Shown piece by piece: positions 1 through 8,036 of a stretch of DNA of 64,000 nt. The position numbers were made by a program, and so were the translations under genes. The notes under the pieces are model-generated. The model was given only the letters and a program-made list of their open reading frames with translations. It was not told the DNA's origin and searched no databases. The stretch's first letter is position 1, and each line of letters starts with the position of its first letter. Where the stretch lies: positions 676,448-740,447 of the forward strand of contig NZ_MKUD01000001.1 in NCBI RefSeq assembly GCF_001898575.1. Reading direction: 5' to 3'. This stretch comes from Spirosoma sp. 48-14. GTDB taxonomy: Bacteria; Bacteroidota; Bacteroidia; Cytophagales; Spirosomataceae.

Positions 1-212
1 GTAAGCGCTTGTTTCATAAGCTAATGGAGATTCAGAATTAAAAAACACTAAAAAAAATTGTTGTAACATATTGGGTCAACAATTACCCTACAAACCACAT
101 GTACAACATATAATATAATTTTTCCAACGTCCTGTTCAACAGGTGTGTATACGTAGAAAACAATCTAAAATTACATCCTGTTTATCATCACGCGCACTAA
201 AAATACAGGTCA

Positions 213-422
213 ATGGAAAACAAACGGTCCTTCGCTTCGCAGGTACAGACACCAATCGGGCAACTCAAGGATAGCATCCGTGACATGATACGGCTGCAAC
301 GTGAATACCATCTCTCAGACGAACTCTTCTGGGAAATTTTCAACTCACGTGTACTGCTTAACGAGCAGATAGACGTCAATTCCTTTCTCCGCGATCTTTC
401 TACCCCGATCGCTCAAAATTAA
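213..422 (+). CDS. Small hypothetical protein, 69 aa
   Basis: I do not recognise this protein. It is acidic-to-neutral, mostly helical in appearance, without cysteine, signal peptide or membrane segment. An ATG start is followed by an uninterrupted frame that ends 10 bases before a strong inverted repeat (433-494), which supports a real transcription unit of its own. The 212 bases upstream are AT-rich with two small palindromes (57-64 with 76-83, and 153-165) that could be regulatory. The neighbour (MFS transporter) is convergent. The opposite-strand frame at 197-379 is a shadow. Confidence 0.6.
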   Translation: MENKRSFASQVQTPIGQLKDSIRDMIRLQREYHLSDELFWEIFNSRVLLNEQIDVNSFLRDLSTPIAQN

Positions 423-432
423 CTCCATTTTG

Positions 433-494
433 AACTTCCCGAAACAAACCAGCCGAGCCGCATCGACTCAGAGGGTACCTTGTTTCGGGAAGTT
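433..494. terminator. Long inverted repeat between convergent genes
   Basis: Bases 433-447 and 480-494 are perfect 15-bp inverted copies (aacttcccgaaacaa and its complement) around a 32-base loop. The position between the stop codons of two convergent genes fits a bidirectional terminator, although a T-run is weak. Confidence 0.6.
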
Positions 495-509
495 TATTGT
501 ACCCCTTTC

Positions 510-1760
510 TCAGTTTAATCGCACGGCAAATAACTCCTTCGATCGGGCATACACATAAGTGACTACCACAAGGGTCACAACGCCCCCCAATGCTACTGAT
601 GGTACTGTTCCCAATAGCCGCGCCAGTAATCCCGATTCAAATGCACCGATTTCGTTTGACGAACTGACGAAGATGCCATTGACTGCGGCCACTCGTCCAC
701 GCATGTGATCGGGTGGAAAAATCTGTAGGATCGTTTGCCGGATCACAACACTTACACTGTCAAAAGCACCCGTCAGCGCCAACATAATGAGCGACAGGTA
801 AAAATTAGTTGAGAAGGCAAATACGATGGTCGCCACACCAAAGCCTAACACGGCCAGCAACATATTTCGCCAGGCATTCTGCGTAGGCGGAAAGCGAGTC
901 ATAAACGCCATCGTCAGCAGGGCACCAACCGATGGAGCCGCTCGCAGAAAACCGAGCCCTTCGGCCCCTACATGCAAAATATCTTCGGCAAAAACGGGCA
1001 AAATAGCGACGACGCCACCAAACAGGACAGAAAACAGGTCAAGCGAAATGGCATAGAGTACGATCTGGGTTTTGAAGACAAACCGAAATCCTTCTTTCAA
1101 ACTTTCCCGAAGTCCCAACATCGGTTCGTTGCTTACCGGAACAGGCTTCCGTTTGATCAGAGAAAGCAACAGAAAGCAGAAAACAAACAAGACAATGATT
1201 ACAATCAGGGTATTATCGAAGCCGAACCAGTTGTAGAAAAAACCGGCCAGACCCGGCCCTACAATAGCCCCCGCCTGCCAGAACGAACTATACCAGGTAG
1301 CAGAATTGGCGTATAATTCACGCGGTACCAGAAAAGGTTTTAGCGATGAACTGGCCGGAGAATAAAACCCCTTCGCGGTACCAATCAGCATTAGTACCCC
1401 ATAAATAGTAGCCAATCGGGCTGTTGTTGATAGCTTGGCAACGACAGATGGCTGAAAAACGAAATATAGAATAACAGAACCCAGGATTATGACCAATAAA
1501 CTCCATTGCAGAATCCTTTTTTTATCACGCCGGTCGGCCAGGTGCCCCCCAAAGAGCGACAAAATAATGAACGGTATGGCTTCAGCCAGTCCGACCAACC
1601 CAAGCATAAGCGGATCGTGGGTGATCTTATACAGCTCATACCCCAGAATCACTTCCTGAATCAGCAACGTGACCGTAATCAGAAAACTGTTCATCACGAA
1701 GTAGCGAAATTCGGCAATTCGGAGCGAGGCAAATGTGTCGTTAGGAGAGTGTTGCACCAT
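510..1760 (-). CDS. MFS transporter (EntS-like exporter family)
   Basis: A 416-residue integral membrane protein with about twelve hydrophobic segments, the usual size for the major facilitator superfamily. The loop after helix 2 carries the family signature GGHLADRRDKKR (residues 71-82), the motif-A form with Asp and basic residues. The overall pattern resembles the EntS/MFS_3 exporters (siderophore, macrolide or drug export), but the substrate cannot be read from sequence. It is transcribed alone and divergently from the TrpF-like gene. It is expected to act in the inner membrane as a proton-coupled exporter; the family assignment is firmer than the direction and substrate. Confidence 0.85.
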   Translation of the reverse strand: MVQHSPNDTFASLRIAEFRYFVMNSFLITVTLLIQEVILGYELYKITHDPLMLGLVGLAEAIPFIILSLFGGHLADRRDKKRILQWSLLVIILGSVILYFVFQPSVVAKLSTTARLATIYGVLMLIGTAKGFYSPASSSLKPFLVPRELYANSATWYSSFWQAGAIVGPGLAGFFYNWFGFDNTLIVIIVLFVFCFLLLSLIKRKPVPVSNEPMLGLRESLKEGFRFVFKTQIVLYAISLDLFSVLFGGVVAILPVFAEDILHVGAEGLGFLRAAPSVGALLTMAFMTRFPPTQNAWRNMLLAVLGFGVATIVFAFSTNFYLSLIMLALTGAFDSVSVVIRQTILQIFPPDHMRGRVAAVNGIFVSSSNEIGAFESGLLARLLGTVPSVALGGVVTLVVVTYVYARSKELFAVRLN

Positions 1761-1778
1761 ACTATGGACGGCGAATCG

Positions 1779-1786
1779 TATGTTTG
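1779..1786 (+). promoter_or_regulatory. Candidate -7 element of the TrpF-like gene
   Basis: TATGTTTG matches the Bacteroidetes -7 consensus TAnnTTTG. It lies about 40 bases before the GTG start at 1828. A TTG at 1752-1754 is a possible -33 element, but the spacing of 24 is long. Confidence 0.4.
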
Positions 1787-1827
1787 TCGCCTGATCTTTA
1801 GCTTGTCAACCTAAAATAGTAGAATCT

Positions 1828-2484
1828 GTGTTCCGTACGCGCGTAAAAATTTGCTGCATCAGCAGTCTAGACGAAGCACGACTCGCCATCTGGTTCGGTG
1901 CTGACGCACTCGGATTAGTCGGTCAAATGCCTAGTGGCCCCGGTGTAGTACTGGACGAACTGGCCGCCGAAATTGTCCGGGCAGTGCCTCCGCCTATAAC
2001 CACATTTATGCTAACGAGCGAAACCGCTGTGGATGCCATTATCGCTCATCAGCATCGGGTTAAAGCCAATACGATCCAGCTTGTCGATGCCGTACCGGCC
2101 GACACCTATACTCAACTTCACGCGGCACTACCATCGGTTAACGTCGTTCAGGTAATCCATGTGATCGATGAGCAAAATCTGGACGAAGCTTTACAAGCTG
2201 TTGACAATGGAGCCGACGCCCTCCTGCTCGACTCGGGCAATCCAAATCTGGCCATTAAGGAATTGGGCGGAACAGGCCGGGTGCATAACTGGCTGGTAAG
2301 CCGAAAAATTGTCGAGCAATCGCGGATACCTGTCTTTCTGGCGGGAGGGTTGCACGCCGGTAATGTTCAGCAGGCTCTTGATACTGTCCAGCCATTTGGC
2401 CTTGACATCTGTAGTGGTGTTCGAACCAGCGGCCAACTGGACGAACAGAAACTTGACACATTTTTGCGTCAAGTGTGGCGGTAA
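1828..2484 (+). CDS. Phosphoribosylanthranilate isomerase-like protein (TrpF family)
   Basis: A 218-residue (beta/alpha)8 protein of the TrpF family, starting at GTG. The residues expected for an isomerase are recognisable: Cys9 in the N-terminal KIC motif, Asp136 in LLLDSG, GGTG at 148-151, and the phosphate-binding segments LAGGLHAGNV (172-181) and DICSGVR (194-200). The normally conserved KICGIT is KICCIS here, and the usual acidic residue after SGV is Arg. No other trp gene is near, so it may be a paralogue with another role rather than the tryptophan pathway enzyme. A hairpin terminator follows. Confidence 0.7.
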   Translation: MFRTRVKICCISSLDEARLAIWFGADALGLVGQMPSGPGVVLDELAAEIVRAVPPPITTFMLTSETAVDAIIAHQHRVKANTIQLVDAVPADTYTQLHAALPSVNVVQVIHVIDEQNLDEALQAVDNGADALLLDSGNPNLAIKELGGTGRVHNWLVSRKIVEQSRIPVFLAGGLHAGNVQQALDTVQPFGLDICSGVRTSGQLDEQKLDTFLRQVWR

Positions 2485-2516
2485 ATTTTTGTGTCCTTAC
2501 ACCCCTATCCAAAACT

Positions 2517-2548
2517 AAAAAGGCCCACACCAATTGGCGTAGGCCTTT
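2517..2548. terminator. Bidirectional hairpin terminator
   Basis: The stem aaaggcccacacc pairs with ggcgtaggccttt (G-U pairs included) around a short loop, with A-run on one side and T-run on the other. It lies between the convergent TrpF-like and Hsp20 genes. Confidence 0.7.
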
Positions 2549-2602
2549 CCTATTGAATTACAGTACAATCACTTATTTGTACACCTCGCTATCGACCTTC
2601 GC

Positions 2603-3025
2603 TTAGGCAATAGCAATCTCCTTTACCTGCTTCTCTTCTTTCACCTCAATTTTGGGCAATTCAACCGTCAGAATCCCATCGGTATAAGCGGCCTTGATAG
2701 CATCAGCATTTACCGTTTTAGGCAGGCGGAAACTCCTTTCGAAGGACGTAAATCCGAACTCCTGACGAGTGAATTTTTCTGTATTTTCTTCGCTTTTCAC
2801 TTCCGACTGATAACCAATCGTCAGTTTATTAGCCTCTACATTTATTTTCAAATCTTCTTTCTTCAGACCAGGAGCAGCTAGCTCCAGAACAAATTCGGTT
2901 TCGGTTTCTTTCACATTAACAGCTGGTACATTAGGTGTGGTATTGTGAAACCGATTGATGACCGGACGGTTGTAAAATGGGTTGAAGAATGTAGGAAAGT
3001 TGTTATATCGAACTAAGGTTGCCAT
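2603..3025 (-). CDS. Small heat shock protein, Hsp20/alpha-crystallin family
   Basis: A 140-residue ATP-independent chaperone that holds unfolding proteins. I chose the ATG at 3025 (MATLVRYNNFP) because this N-terminus is typical of the family; an in-frame upstream start would add 14 residues. Residues about 36-126 form the alpha-crystallin domain, with the conserved LAAPGLKKEDLKI and the closing GILTVELPK motif. It is a single-gene unit with a long upstream region (3026-3362) that carries repeated TGACATWA sites, which fit stress regulation. Cytoplasmic. Confidence 0.93.
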   Translation of the reverse strand: MATLVRYNNFPTFFNPFYNRPVINRFHNTTPNVPAVNVKETETEFVLELAAPGLKKEDLKINVEANKLTIGYQSEVKSEENTEKFTRQEFGFTSFERSFRLPKTVNADAIKAAYTDGILTVELPKIEVKEEKQVKEIAIA

Positions 3026-3362
3026 TGTCTTATTTGGTTTTATTTGGGGTTTCAAGATCAAATACATTCACGTTATGTCAAATGATGTACCAAAGCCCAA
3101 CAACCAACCAATAACTGACATTATGACCGAAAAAGACAGCTTCCTCTTCCAAAATAAGACATAATGTCATTTTTCAATCCATTTATTATATACACTACGT
3201 GCCAATTTGTGCTTACAACCTCTTTTAGCCAGCTAAGTCGATCAGCAACAGGACCATTCCCTTACTTTTAATAACAATCCTACTTGGCTAAGCAGCGAGA
3301 ATCGGCTAATTTTAGCCGCTCATTGCGAGACTGACTTACCTAAAACTTTATATCTACTTTAT
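3026..3362. other. Divergent intergenic region with palindromic sites
   Basis: About 340 bases between the start codons of Hsp20 (minus) and the TPR protein (plus). It holds an inverted pair TGACATTATG (3116-3125) and CATAATGTCA (3160-3169), the second of which contains the palindrome GACATAATGTC (3158-3168), and a further half-site TTATGTCA (3073-3080). A small hairpin CGGCTA-ATTT-TAGCCG lies at 3303-3318. No gene is visible. Confidence 0.45.
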
Positions 3363-4706
3363 ATGAAGCGACATTTACTGCCGCTGGTTACCTGTGCATT
3401 TTGCGCCAGTTTAACTTTTTCTGCCACTGCCCAGCAAACCGCCGTCGACTACTTTGAAAGTGGCATTACCAAGAGCAAAGCCAATGATTTTACGGGGGCT
3501 CTACAAGCCTTTAGTATGGCTATTACCATGAACCCCGAAAACTCGGCCAGCTATTACAACCGGGGACTTGCTAAAGCGAACCTGAAAGATCACCGGGGAG
3601 CCATACTAGATTATGACCGTGCCATCGAACTCAATGGGAAAGACGCTCTGGCTTACCTAAGCCGTGGAGTCAGTAAAAGCCGACAGGACGACCATCGGGG
3701 CGCCTTACTTGACTTTAGCCGCTCCATCGAATTGAATCCCGATGATCCACAAGCCTATTATAACAGAGGTCTAAGTCGTAGCCGGATTGAACAGTATCGG
3801 GGAGCACTGGCCGATTTCAACAAAACGATTGAACTTGACCCTGGCAATGCACAGGCGTATTATGTACGCGGCATAACAAAGCAAAAGTTGGAAGATTTTG
3901 CCGGCAGCTTACCTGACTTTACAAAAGTAATCGATCTAACACCGAAACGGGCGCAAGCCTATGCAGGCCGGGGTATTTCCAAAACGGAACTAAATGACTT
4001 TACCGGGGCCGTAACCGATCTGAACAAAGCCATCGAGCTTAGCCCGGAAGATGGAGAATCCTATTTTTATCGGGGTTATGCAAAAGGCAAACTAGAGGAT
4101 TACAAAGGCGCATTACCGGATTATGACAAAGCAATAGGGCTCAAAGCCGACAACTACCGGGCCTATTACGGACGAGGTTTTTGCAAAAGCAAACTAGGCG
4201 ATCAGAAAGGTGCTGTTCTGGACTTCAACCAGGCCATTGAGATGAATAACGTCAACGCTACTGATGCTAAACTAGTTTACAGTGGTCGTATCAACCGCGC
4301 TACGCTGGATAAGCTGCGGGATGTTGTCCAGGAACGGAATAAGATTAATGAGCTGGGAACCGAACGGGCTGAAGCCTATTTTAGCCGGGGTATCAGCAAG
4401 AATAAGCAGGGGGATCAAAAATCGGCCATTATCGACCTGAATAAAGCCATTGAACTTAGCCCTACTTACGCCGAAGCGTATTTTAGCCGGGGTCTGATCA
4501 AGTCGGCGCAGGGCGACCAACGGGCCGCTATTATGGATTGCAACAGTGCTATCAAGTTGAATCCCCGATACGCTGAGGTGTATTACATCCGGGGCATTAT
4601 CAAACATAGCCTGGGTGATGAAAATGGCGGTTGTCTGGATCTCTCTAAAGCAGGTGAATTAGGATACAACCCCTCCTACAAAGTTATCAGCGACTATTGC
4701 AATTAG
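3363..4706 (+). CDS. Secreted TPR repeat protein
   Basis: A 447-residue exported protein. Residues 1-23 form a signal peptide ending in SATA-QQ. The rest is about eleven tetratricopeptide repeats of 34 residues, each with the recurring pattern AYYNRGLAK...GALxDFxKAIELxP. One repeat near residues 295-335 is interrupted by a longer linker. TPR arrays bind proteins; the partner is unknown. It is transcribed alone and ends at a strong hairpin shared with the convergent coiled-coil gene. Probably periplasmic. Confidence 0.88.
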   Translation: MKRHLLPLVTCAFCASLTFSATAQQTAVDYFESGITKSKANDFTGALQAFSMAITMNPENSASYYNRGLAKANLKDHRGAILDYDRAIELNGKDALAYLSRGVSKSRQDDHRGALLDFSRSIELNPDDPQAYYNRGLSRSRIEQYRGALADFNKTIELDPGNAQAYYVRGITKQKLEDFAGSLPDFTKVIDLTPKRAQAYAGRGISKTELNDFTGAVTDLNKAIELSPEDGESYFYRGYAKGKLEDYKGALPDYDKAIGLKADNYRAYYGRGFCKSKLGDQKGAVLDFNQAIEMNNVNATDAKLVYSGRINRATLDKLRDVVQERNKINELGTERAEAYFSRGISKNKQGDQKSAIIDLNKAIELSPTYAEAYFSRGLIKSAQGDQRAAIMDCNSAIKLNPRYAEVYYIRGIIKHSLGDENGGCLDLSKAGELGYNPSYKVISDYCN

Positions 4707-4714
4707 GAAGATAC

Positions 4715-4770
4715 ACAATGAGTAAGGGGCGACAGAATAATAACTAAATTCTGCTGCCCCTTACCATTGT
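4715..4770. terminator. Strong bidirectional hairpin
   Basis: A roughly 23-bp nearly perfect stem runs from acaatg (4715) through taaggggc to the matching gccccttaccattgt ending at 4770. It separates the convergent TPR and coiled-coil genes. Confidence 0.75.
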
Positions 4771-4781
4771 ATGCTGTAAAC

Positions 4782-5372
4782 TTATTTTAATCGCTCCTGA
4801 ATCAGTGTGACAAGCTGATCAAACCGCTGATTCATTTCCTGCCGTAGACTCCCAATTTCGTGGTCAATTTTTTGATTAACTTCATCGAATCGCAGGTCTA
4901 CACCAACGAATTTTTGACTGACTTCATCAAATCGTTGATCGACATCAGCAAACTTCTGATTAACACCTGCAAAGTTCTGATTGACTTCATCAAACTTCTG
5001 ATTGACTTCATCAAATCTCTGATCGACACCAGCAAAGTTTTGATTGACTTCGTCAAATTGCTGGTCAACTCCGTCGAATCGCAGGTTAACCTCATCAAAT
5101 TTCAGGTCTACCCGGTCAAATTTCTGATCAATCGCAATAAATCCCATCTGCATTTCCTGCCGAAGTTCATTGATCTGCTGTTGTTGCTGATCAAATTGTA
5201 ACCCCATTTGAACTGTCAGATTGGCAAGTCCTTTAGCAGTCGTATCAGCCTTTTGATCTGCATGGGTGGCAATTTCCAGAATTTGCCCCTGGCCTTCAAT
5301 AAGCCGATCAATTTTTTGAAGCGATTCAGCCATTAATGGCTCAAGCTGGTCAAGTCGTTGGTTAGGTGTCAT
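4782..5372 (-). CDS. Coiled-coil protein with seven-residue repeats
   Basis: A 196-residue soluble protein. Residues about 75-165 consist of repeated heptads of the type QKFDEVN / QNFAGVD / QRFDEVN, a textbook trimeric or dimeric coiled coil; at DNA level this is a 21-bp period between about 4860 and 5130. No signal peptide or membrane segment is seen. The start at 5372 (MTPNQRLDQL) is preferred because a promoter -7 element lies 4 bases before it; a start 7 codons upstream is also open. Function unknown; such stalks often occur in phage fibres or in scaffold proteins. Next to the AMP nucleosidase gene on the same strand. Confidence 0.75.
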   Translation of the reverse strand: MTPNQRLDQLEPLMAESLQKIDRLIEGQGQILEIATHADQKADTTAKGLANLTVQMGLQFDQQQQQINELRQEMQMGFIAIDQKFDRVDLKFDEVNLRFDGVDQQFDEVNQNFAGVDQRFDEVNQKFDEVNQNFAGVNQKFADVDQRFDEVSQKFVGVDLRFDEVNQKIDHEIGSLRQEMNQRFDQLVTLIQERLK

Positions 5373-5376
5373 GATG

Positions 5377-5406
5377 TAAAGATAGAAAATCACTTAATCA
5401 ACGCAA
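5377..5406 (-). promoter_or_regulatory. Promoter of the coiled-coil gene, leaderless type
   Basis: On the minus strand TTG (5406-5404) is followed by 19 bases and TATCTTTA (5384-5377), a one-mismatch form of TAnnTTTG. Only 4 bases separate it from the ATG at 5372. Confidence 0.5.
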
Positions 5407-5486
5407 GTTACTTTGTAAGTAAAAAATCAAAAAATACATACAAATAGCTACCCGACTTTTACTAACTCATGTAAACCGATTGATAG

Positions 5487-6257
5487 CTACTCGAATCGTA
5501 AGTGTTTTACTGAATCGCCAGATGATTCAAGCTCGACCAGTGCGTCGATACCGATTTCCAGATGGACATTCACAAACTGACTGGTCACGCGTTTGTCGCT
5601 TTCTTCCGTTTTTACGCCTTCGGGAACCAACGGATTATCAGAAACCAGCAATAAGGCTCCGTGCGGAATGGAATTAACAAAGCCAACCGTGAAAATCGTT
5701 GCCGTTTCCATATCGATAGCCATCGTTCGGATTTCGCGCAGGTAATCCTTAAACTGCTCATCATGTTCCCAGATACGCCGATTTGTGGTGTATACAGTGC
5801 CCGTCCAGTAATCCAGTTCGTATTTCTTAATCGTTGACGAAACGGCTCGTTGTAGTCGGAACGAAGGAAGGGCCGGAATCTCAGGCCGCATGTAGTCGTT
5901 ACTGGTACCATCCCCCCGAATAGCCGCAATGGGTAAAATCAAATCCCCTATCTGTGTTTTTTTCAAGCCTCCACACTTACCCAGAAACAGGACCGCTTTT
6001 GGATTTACAGCCGACAGCAAATCCATCACCGTAGCAGCCATGGCGCTACCCATACCAAAATTGATAATCGTGATATTATTGGCCGTTGCCGTTTGCATAG
6101 CTCGACCAATACCAAAAATTTCAACGTCGAATTTCTTCGCAAATAGCTCAACGTAATTGATAAAATTGGTCAGCAAAATATATTCACCGAACTGTTCGAT
6201 GGGGGTTCCGGTATAACGAGGAAGCCAGTTCTGAACGATTTCTTCTTTTGTTTTCAT
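5487..6257 (-). CDS. amn: AMP nucleosidase
   Basis: A 256-residue enzyme of the nucleoside phosphorylase fold that hydrolyses AMP to adenine and ribose 5-phosphate. The short form typical of Bacteroidetes is seen, lacking the extra N-terminal domain of the enterobacterial enzyme. Landmarks are the glycine-rich GSAMAATVMDLL, the phosphate/ribose site FLGKCGGLKK and the purine-site segment IDMETATIF. The ATG at 6257 (MKTKEEIVQNW) is preferred; the longer frame upstream consists of codons from the periodic repeat at 6265-6354. Cytoplasmic purine salvage or adenylate control. Confidence 0.88.
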   Translation of the reverse strand: MKTKEEIVQNWLPRYTGTPIEQFGEYILLTNFINYVELFAKKFDVEIFGIGRAMQTATANNITIINFGMGSAMAATVMDLLSAVNPKAVLFLGKCGGLKKTQIGDLILPIAAIRGDGTSNDYMRPEIPALPSFRLQRAVSSTIKKYELDYWTGTVYTTNRRIWEHDEQFKDYLREIRTMAIDMETATIFTVGFVNSIPHGALLLVSDNPLVPEGVKTEESDKRVTSQFVNVHLEIGIDALVELESSGDSVKHLRFE

Positions 6258-6264
6258 TGATAAA

Positions 6265-6354
6265 GGGCGAAAGAGTGAGTGGTCGGGCAGCGTACAAGCG
6301 AAAGGAATGGTAAAAAGAATCACTCTTTCGCTCATTCACTCTTTCGCTCTTTCG
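6265..6354. repeat. Period-8 hairpin repeat, family A, copy 1
   Basis: GCGAAAGAGTGAG on the left and two runs of CACTCTTTCGCT on the right form an imperfect hairpin between the divergent amn and HsdR_N genes. The same words recur near 11482, 22253 and 41558. Confidence 0.65.
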
Positions 6355-6362
6355 TAACTTCG
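6355..6362 (+). promoter_or_regulatory. Candidate -7 element, leaderless type
   Basis: TAACTTCG, one mismatch from TAnnTTTG, lies exactly 4 bases before the ATG at 6367. The preceding bases belong to the family A repeat, so the repeat may supply the -33 region. Confidence 0.4.
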
Positions 6363-6366
6363 TGGT

Positions 6367-6810
6367 ATGGTCCCATTGAACCTGCCAGCCTTTGATTGCA
6401 AAACTAAGCAAGTCGAAGGAAAACCGTATATTTTTGACTTGATCCGCCGAAAGTATGTGCGTCTATCGCCCGAAGAGTGGGTTCGTCAGCACGTCATCAA
6501 TCTGCTGTTAACGCATTATGCCTATCCCAAAGCACTGATCAAAACCGAGGGTGGGCTAACCCTCAACCAGACTCAGAAACGAACTGATATTGTTGTTTTT
6601 AACCGGGAAGGCAACCCATTTTTACTGGTTGAGTGTAAAGCGCCCCATATTACATTGACGCAAACCGTTTTCGATCAGATAGCCCGTTATAATCACGTCC
6701 ATCGGGCACCGTACCTTGTTGTTTCGAATGGACTGATGCATTACTGCTGCTCCGTCAACCACACTACTGCCGAGATTGCCTTTCTGGATGACTTCCCGGC
6801 ATTTGTTTAG
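6367..6810 (+). CDS. Stand-alone HsdR N-terminal domain protein (PD-(D/E)XK fold)
   Basis: A 147-residue protein equal to the N-terminal nuclease domain of type I restriction subunit R. The catalytic pattern is visible: Asp74 in KRTDIVVF and Glu89-x-Lys91 in LLVECKAP, with a Gln-bearing helix after it (FDQIARYNH). There is no helicase, methylase or specificity gene near, so it is not a restriction system as it stands. Such single-domain proteins are widespread in Bacteroidetes without an assigned role. It faces the convergent yceI gene across a terminator. Confidence 0.8.
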   Translation: MVPLNLPAFDCKTKQVEGKPYIFDLIRRKYVRLSPEEWVRQHVINLLLTHYAYPKALIKTEGGLTLNQTQKRTDIVVFNREGNPFLLVECKAPHITLTQTVFDQIARYNHVHRAPYLVVSNGLMHYCCSVNHTTAEIAFLDDFPAFV

Positions 6811-6835
6811 CCATTTCTAACCAATTGCCAAACAA

Positions 6836-6868
6836 AAATCCCCGTCACCAGATAGGTAACGGGGATTT
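6836..6868. terminator. Bidirectional terminator
   Basis: AAATCCCCGT (6836-6845) pairs perfectly with ACGGGGATTT (6859-6868), with an A-run before and T-rich bases after, between convergent genes. Confidence 0.75.
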
Positions 6869-6891
6869 GTAGAATCCACTATCGCGTACAA

Positions 6892-7461
6892 TTATTGTTG
6901 CTTCACCAGCTCGCCCGTTGCCCGGATAGCAATTTCGTCACTAACAACGGCCGTAGGCGCAGTACCCAGCGAGAAATCAGCCCGTTTTACTTCGCCTGTC
7001 ACTTTAAAACCAGCCTTGGTTTGCTTGTTCTGCGGGTTTGTAACCGGACCATTGATAACGGCATCCAGCGTTACAGGCTTGGTAACACCGTGCATGGTCA
7101 GGTCGCCCACCAGTTTGTACTTGTTGCCCGATACTTTGCTGATCGACTTGCTCTTGAACGATAGGGTCGGATATTTAGCAGCATCGAAGAAATCAGGGCT
7201 TTTCAGGTGCGTATCCCGACGATCCTGGTTCGTGTTCACGCTGTTTACATCAGCAGTCAGGTCGATTTGCGCGTCTGAGAAATCATCTTTCGATGAATTC
7301 ATTTTAACGTCGAAGTTGGTGAATTTACCGTCTACTTCGGCCAGCATCATGTGTGTTACGGTGAAGCCCAGGTTTGAGTGAGCTTTGTCGAGCCCCCAGT
7401 TTTGAGCGAAAGCGCTCACAGAAGACAATAAGAGAGCTGCAAAAAAAGTTGCCTTTTTCAT
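6892..7461 (-). CDS. YceI family periplasmic protein
   Basis: A 189-residue exported protein of the YceI lipocalin-like family, which binds polyisoprenoid or similar amphiphilic molecules. Residues 1-19 are a signal peptide (SVSAFA-QN). The family pattern follows: WGLDKAHSNLGFTVTHMM near the start, DFFDAAKYPTLSFKSKS in the middle, and GDLTMHGVTKPVTLDA later. It lies directly downstream of the marR gene (62-base gap, same strand), so the MarR protein probably controls it. The ligand is not known. Confidence 0.9.
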   Translation of the reverse strand: MKKATFFAALLLSSVSAFAQNWGLDKAHSNLGFTVTHMMLAEVDGKFTNFDVKMNSSKDDFSDAQIDLTADVNSVNTNQDRRDTHLKSPDFFDAAKYPTLSFKSKSISKVSGNKYKLVGDLTMHGVTKPVTLDAVINGPVTNPQNKQTKAGFKVTGEVKRADFSLGTAPTAVVSDEIAIRATGELVKQQ

Positions 7462-7523
7462 TGGTTGTAAATGGATGATTAAAAATTGAAAAAAATAAAA
7501 AGTAAAGTAGACAAGTGAATTCG

Positions 7524-7979
7524 TTAGCCGCGAAGCTTATCTAACAACTGGCTTAGGTATACGGCCTCATCTTCAGTGAGTTTGCAACGCTGATGCTGAT
7601 CCCACTCATTTTGATGTGTATCCAATTGTTTGAGCAACTCAAGCCCTTTTTCAGTAATGACGACATCAACTGCCCGTCGGTCACTGGGGCACTCCGTGCG
7701 TAAGACTAATTTTTTAGCAACCAGCTTATCGACCAGCCGGGATGCATTCGACATTTTATCGAGCATACGCTCAGTAATGTCACTCACTTTCACGGGCGAA
7801 GGATATTGTCCGCGTAAGATGCGCAACACATTATATTGCTGCAAGGTTAGCCCCGATGGCTTTAGCAATTGGGTCTGAGCCGCTGTTACCCAGTTGCTTG
7901 TATAGAACAAGTTCACCATAACCCGATGATAGGGGGTTTTAAATGGTGTTGTTTGCTTGATGTCAGTTTCGATGGACAT
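7524..7979 (-). CDS. MarR family transcriptional regulator
   Basis: A 151-residue winged-helix dimer. The recognition region is seen as LTLQQYNVLRILRG and the following SDITERMLDKMSNASRLVDKLVAKKLVLR, with the wing around TECPSDRRAVDVVIT. It is the first gene of a two-gene unit with yceI. A perfect 16-bp inverted repeat covers its own promoter, so autoregulation is likely. The promoter -7 element ends 4 bases before the ATG, so the mRNA would be nearly leaderless. The signal is unknown; family members usually sense small aromatic or oxidising molecules. Confidence 0.92.
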   Translation of the reverse strand: MSIETDIKQTTPFKTPYHRVMVNLFYTSNWVTAAQTQLLKPSGLTLQQYNVLRILRGQYPSPVKVSDITERMLDKMSNASRLVDKLVAKKLVLRTECPSDRRAVDVVITEKGLELLKQLDTHQNEWDQHQRCKLTEDEAVYLSQLLDKLRG

Positions 7980-7983
7980 ACCA

Positions 7984-7991
7984 CAAAGATA
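7984..7991 (-). promoter_or_regulatory. -7 element of the marR-yceI unit
   Basis: On the minus strand TATCTTTG, an exact TAnnTTTG, ends 4 bases before the ATG at 7979. TTG triplets 21 and 24 bases upstream, within the operator palindrome, are possible -33 elements. Confidence 0.65.
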
Positions 7992-7994
7992 AAG

Positions 7995-8030
7995 TATTTG
8001 TATTTAATGTAACAACATTAAATACAAATA
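7995..8030. promoter_or_regulatory. Operator-like perfect inverted repeat
   Basis: Bases 7995-8010 (TATTTGTATTTAATGT) and 8015-8030 are perfect 16-bp inverted copies separated by 4 bases. The site lies just upstream of the marR -7 element, spanning the -33 region. Its size and position fit a MarR-type operator; the assignment is inferred. Confidence 0.75.
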
Positions 8031-8036
8031 AATTCA

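Noticed and set aside
4860..5130. CRISPR-like regular repeats
   Set aside because: The 21-bp period is in frame and codes for coiled-coil heptads; there are no spacers.
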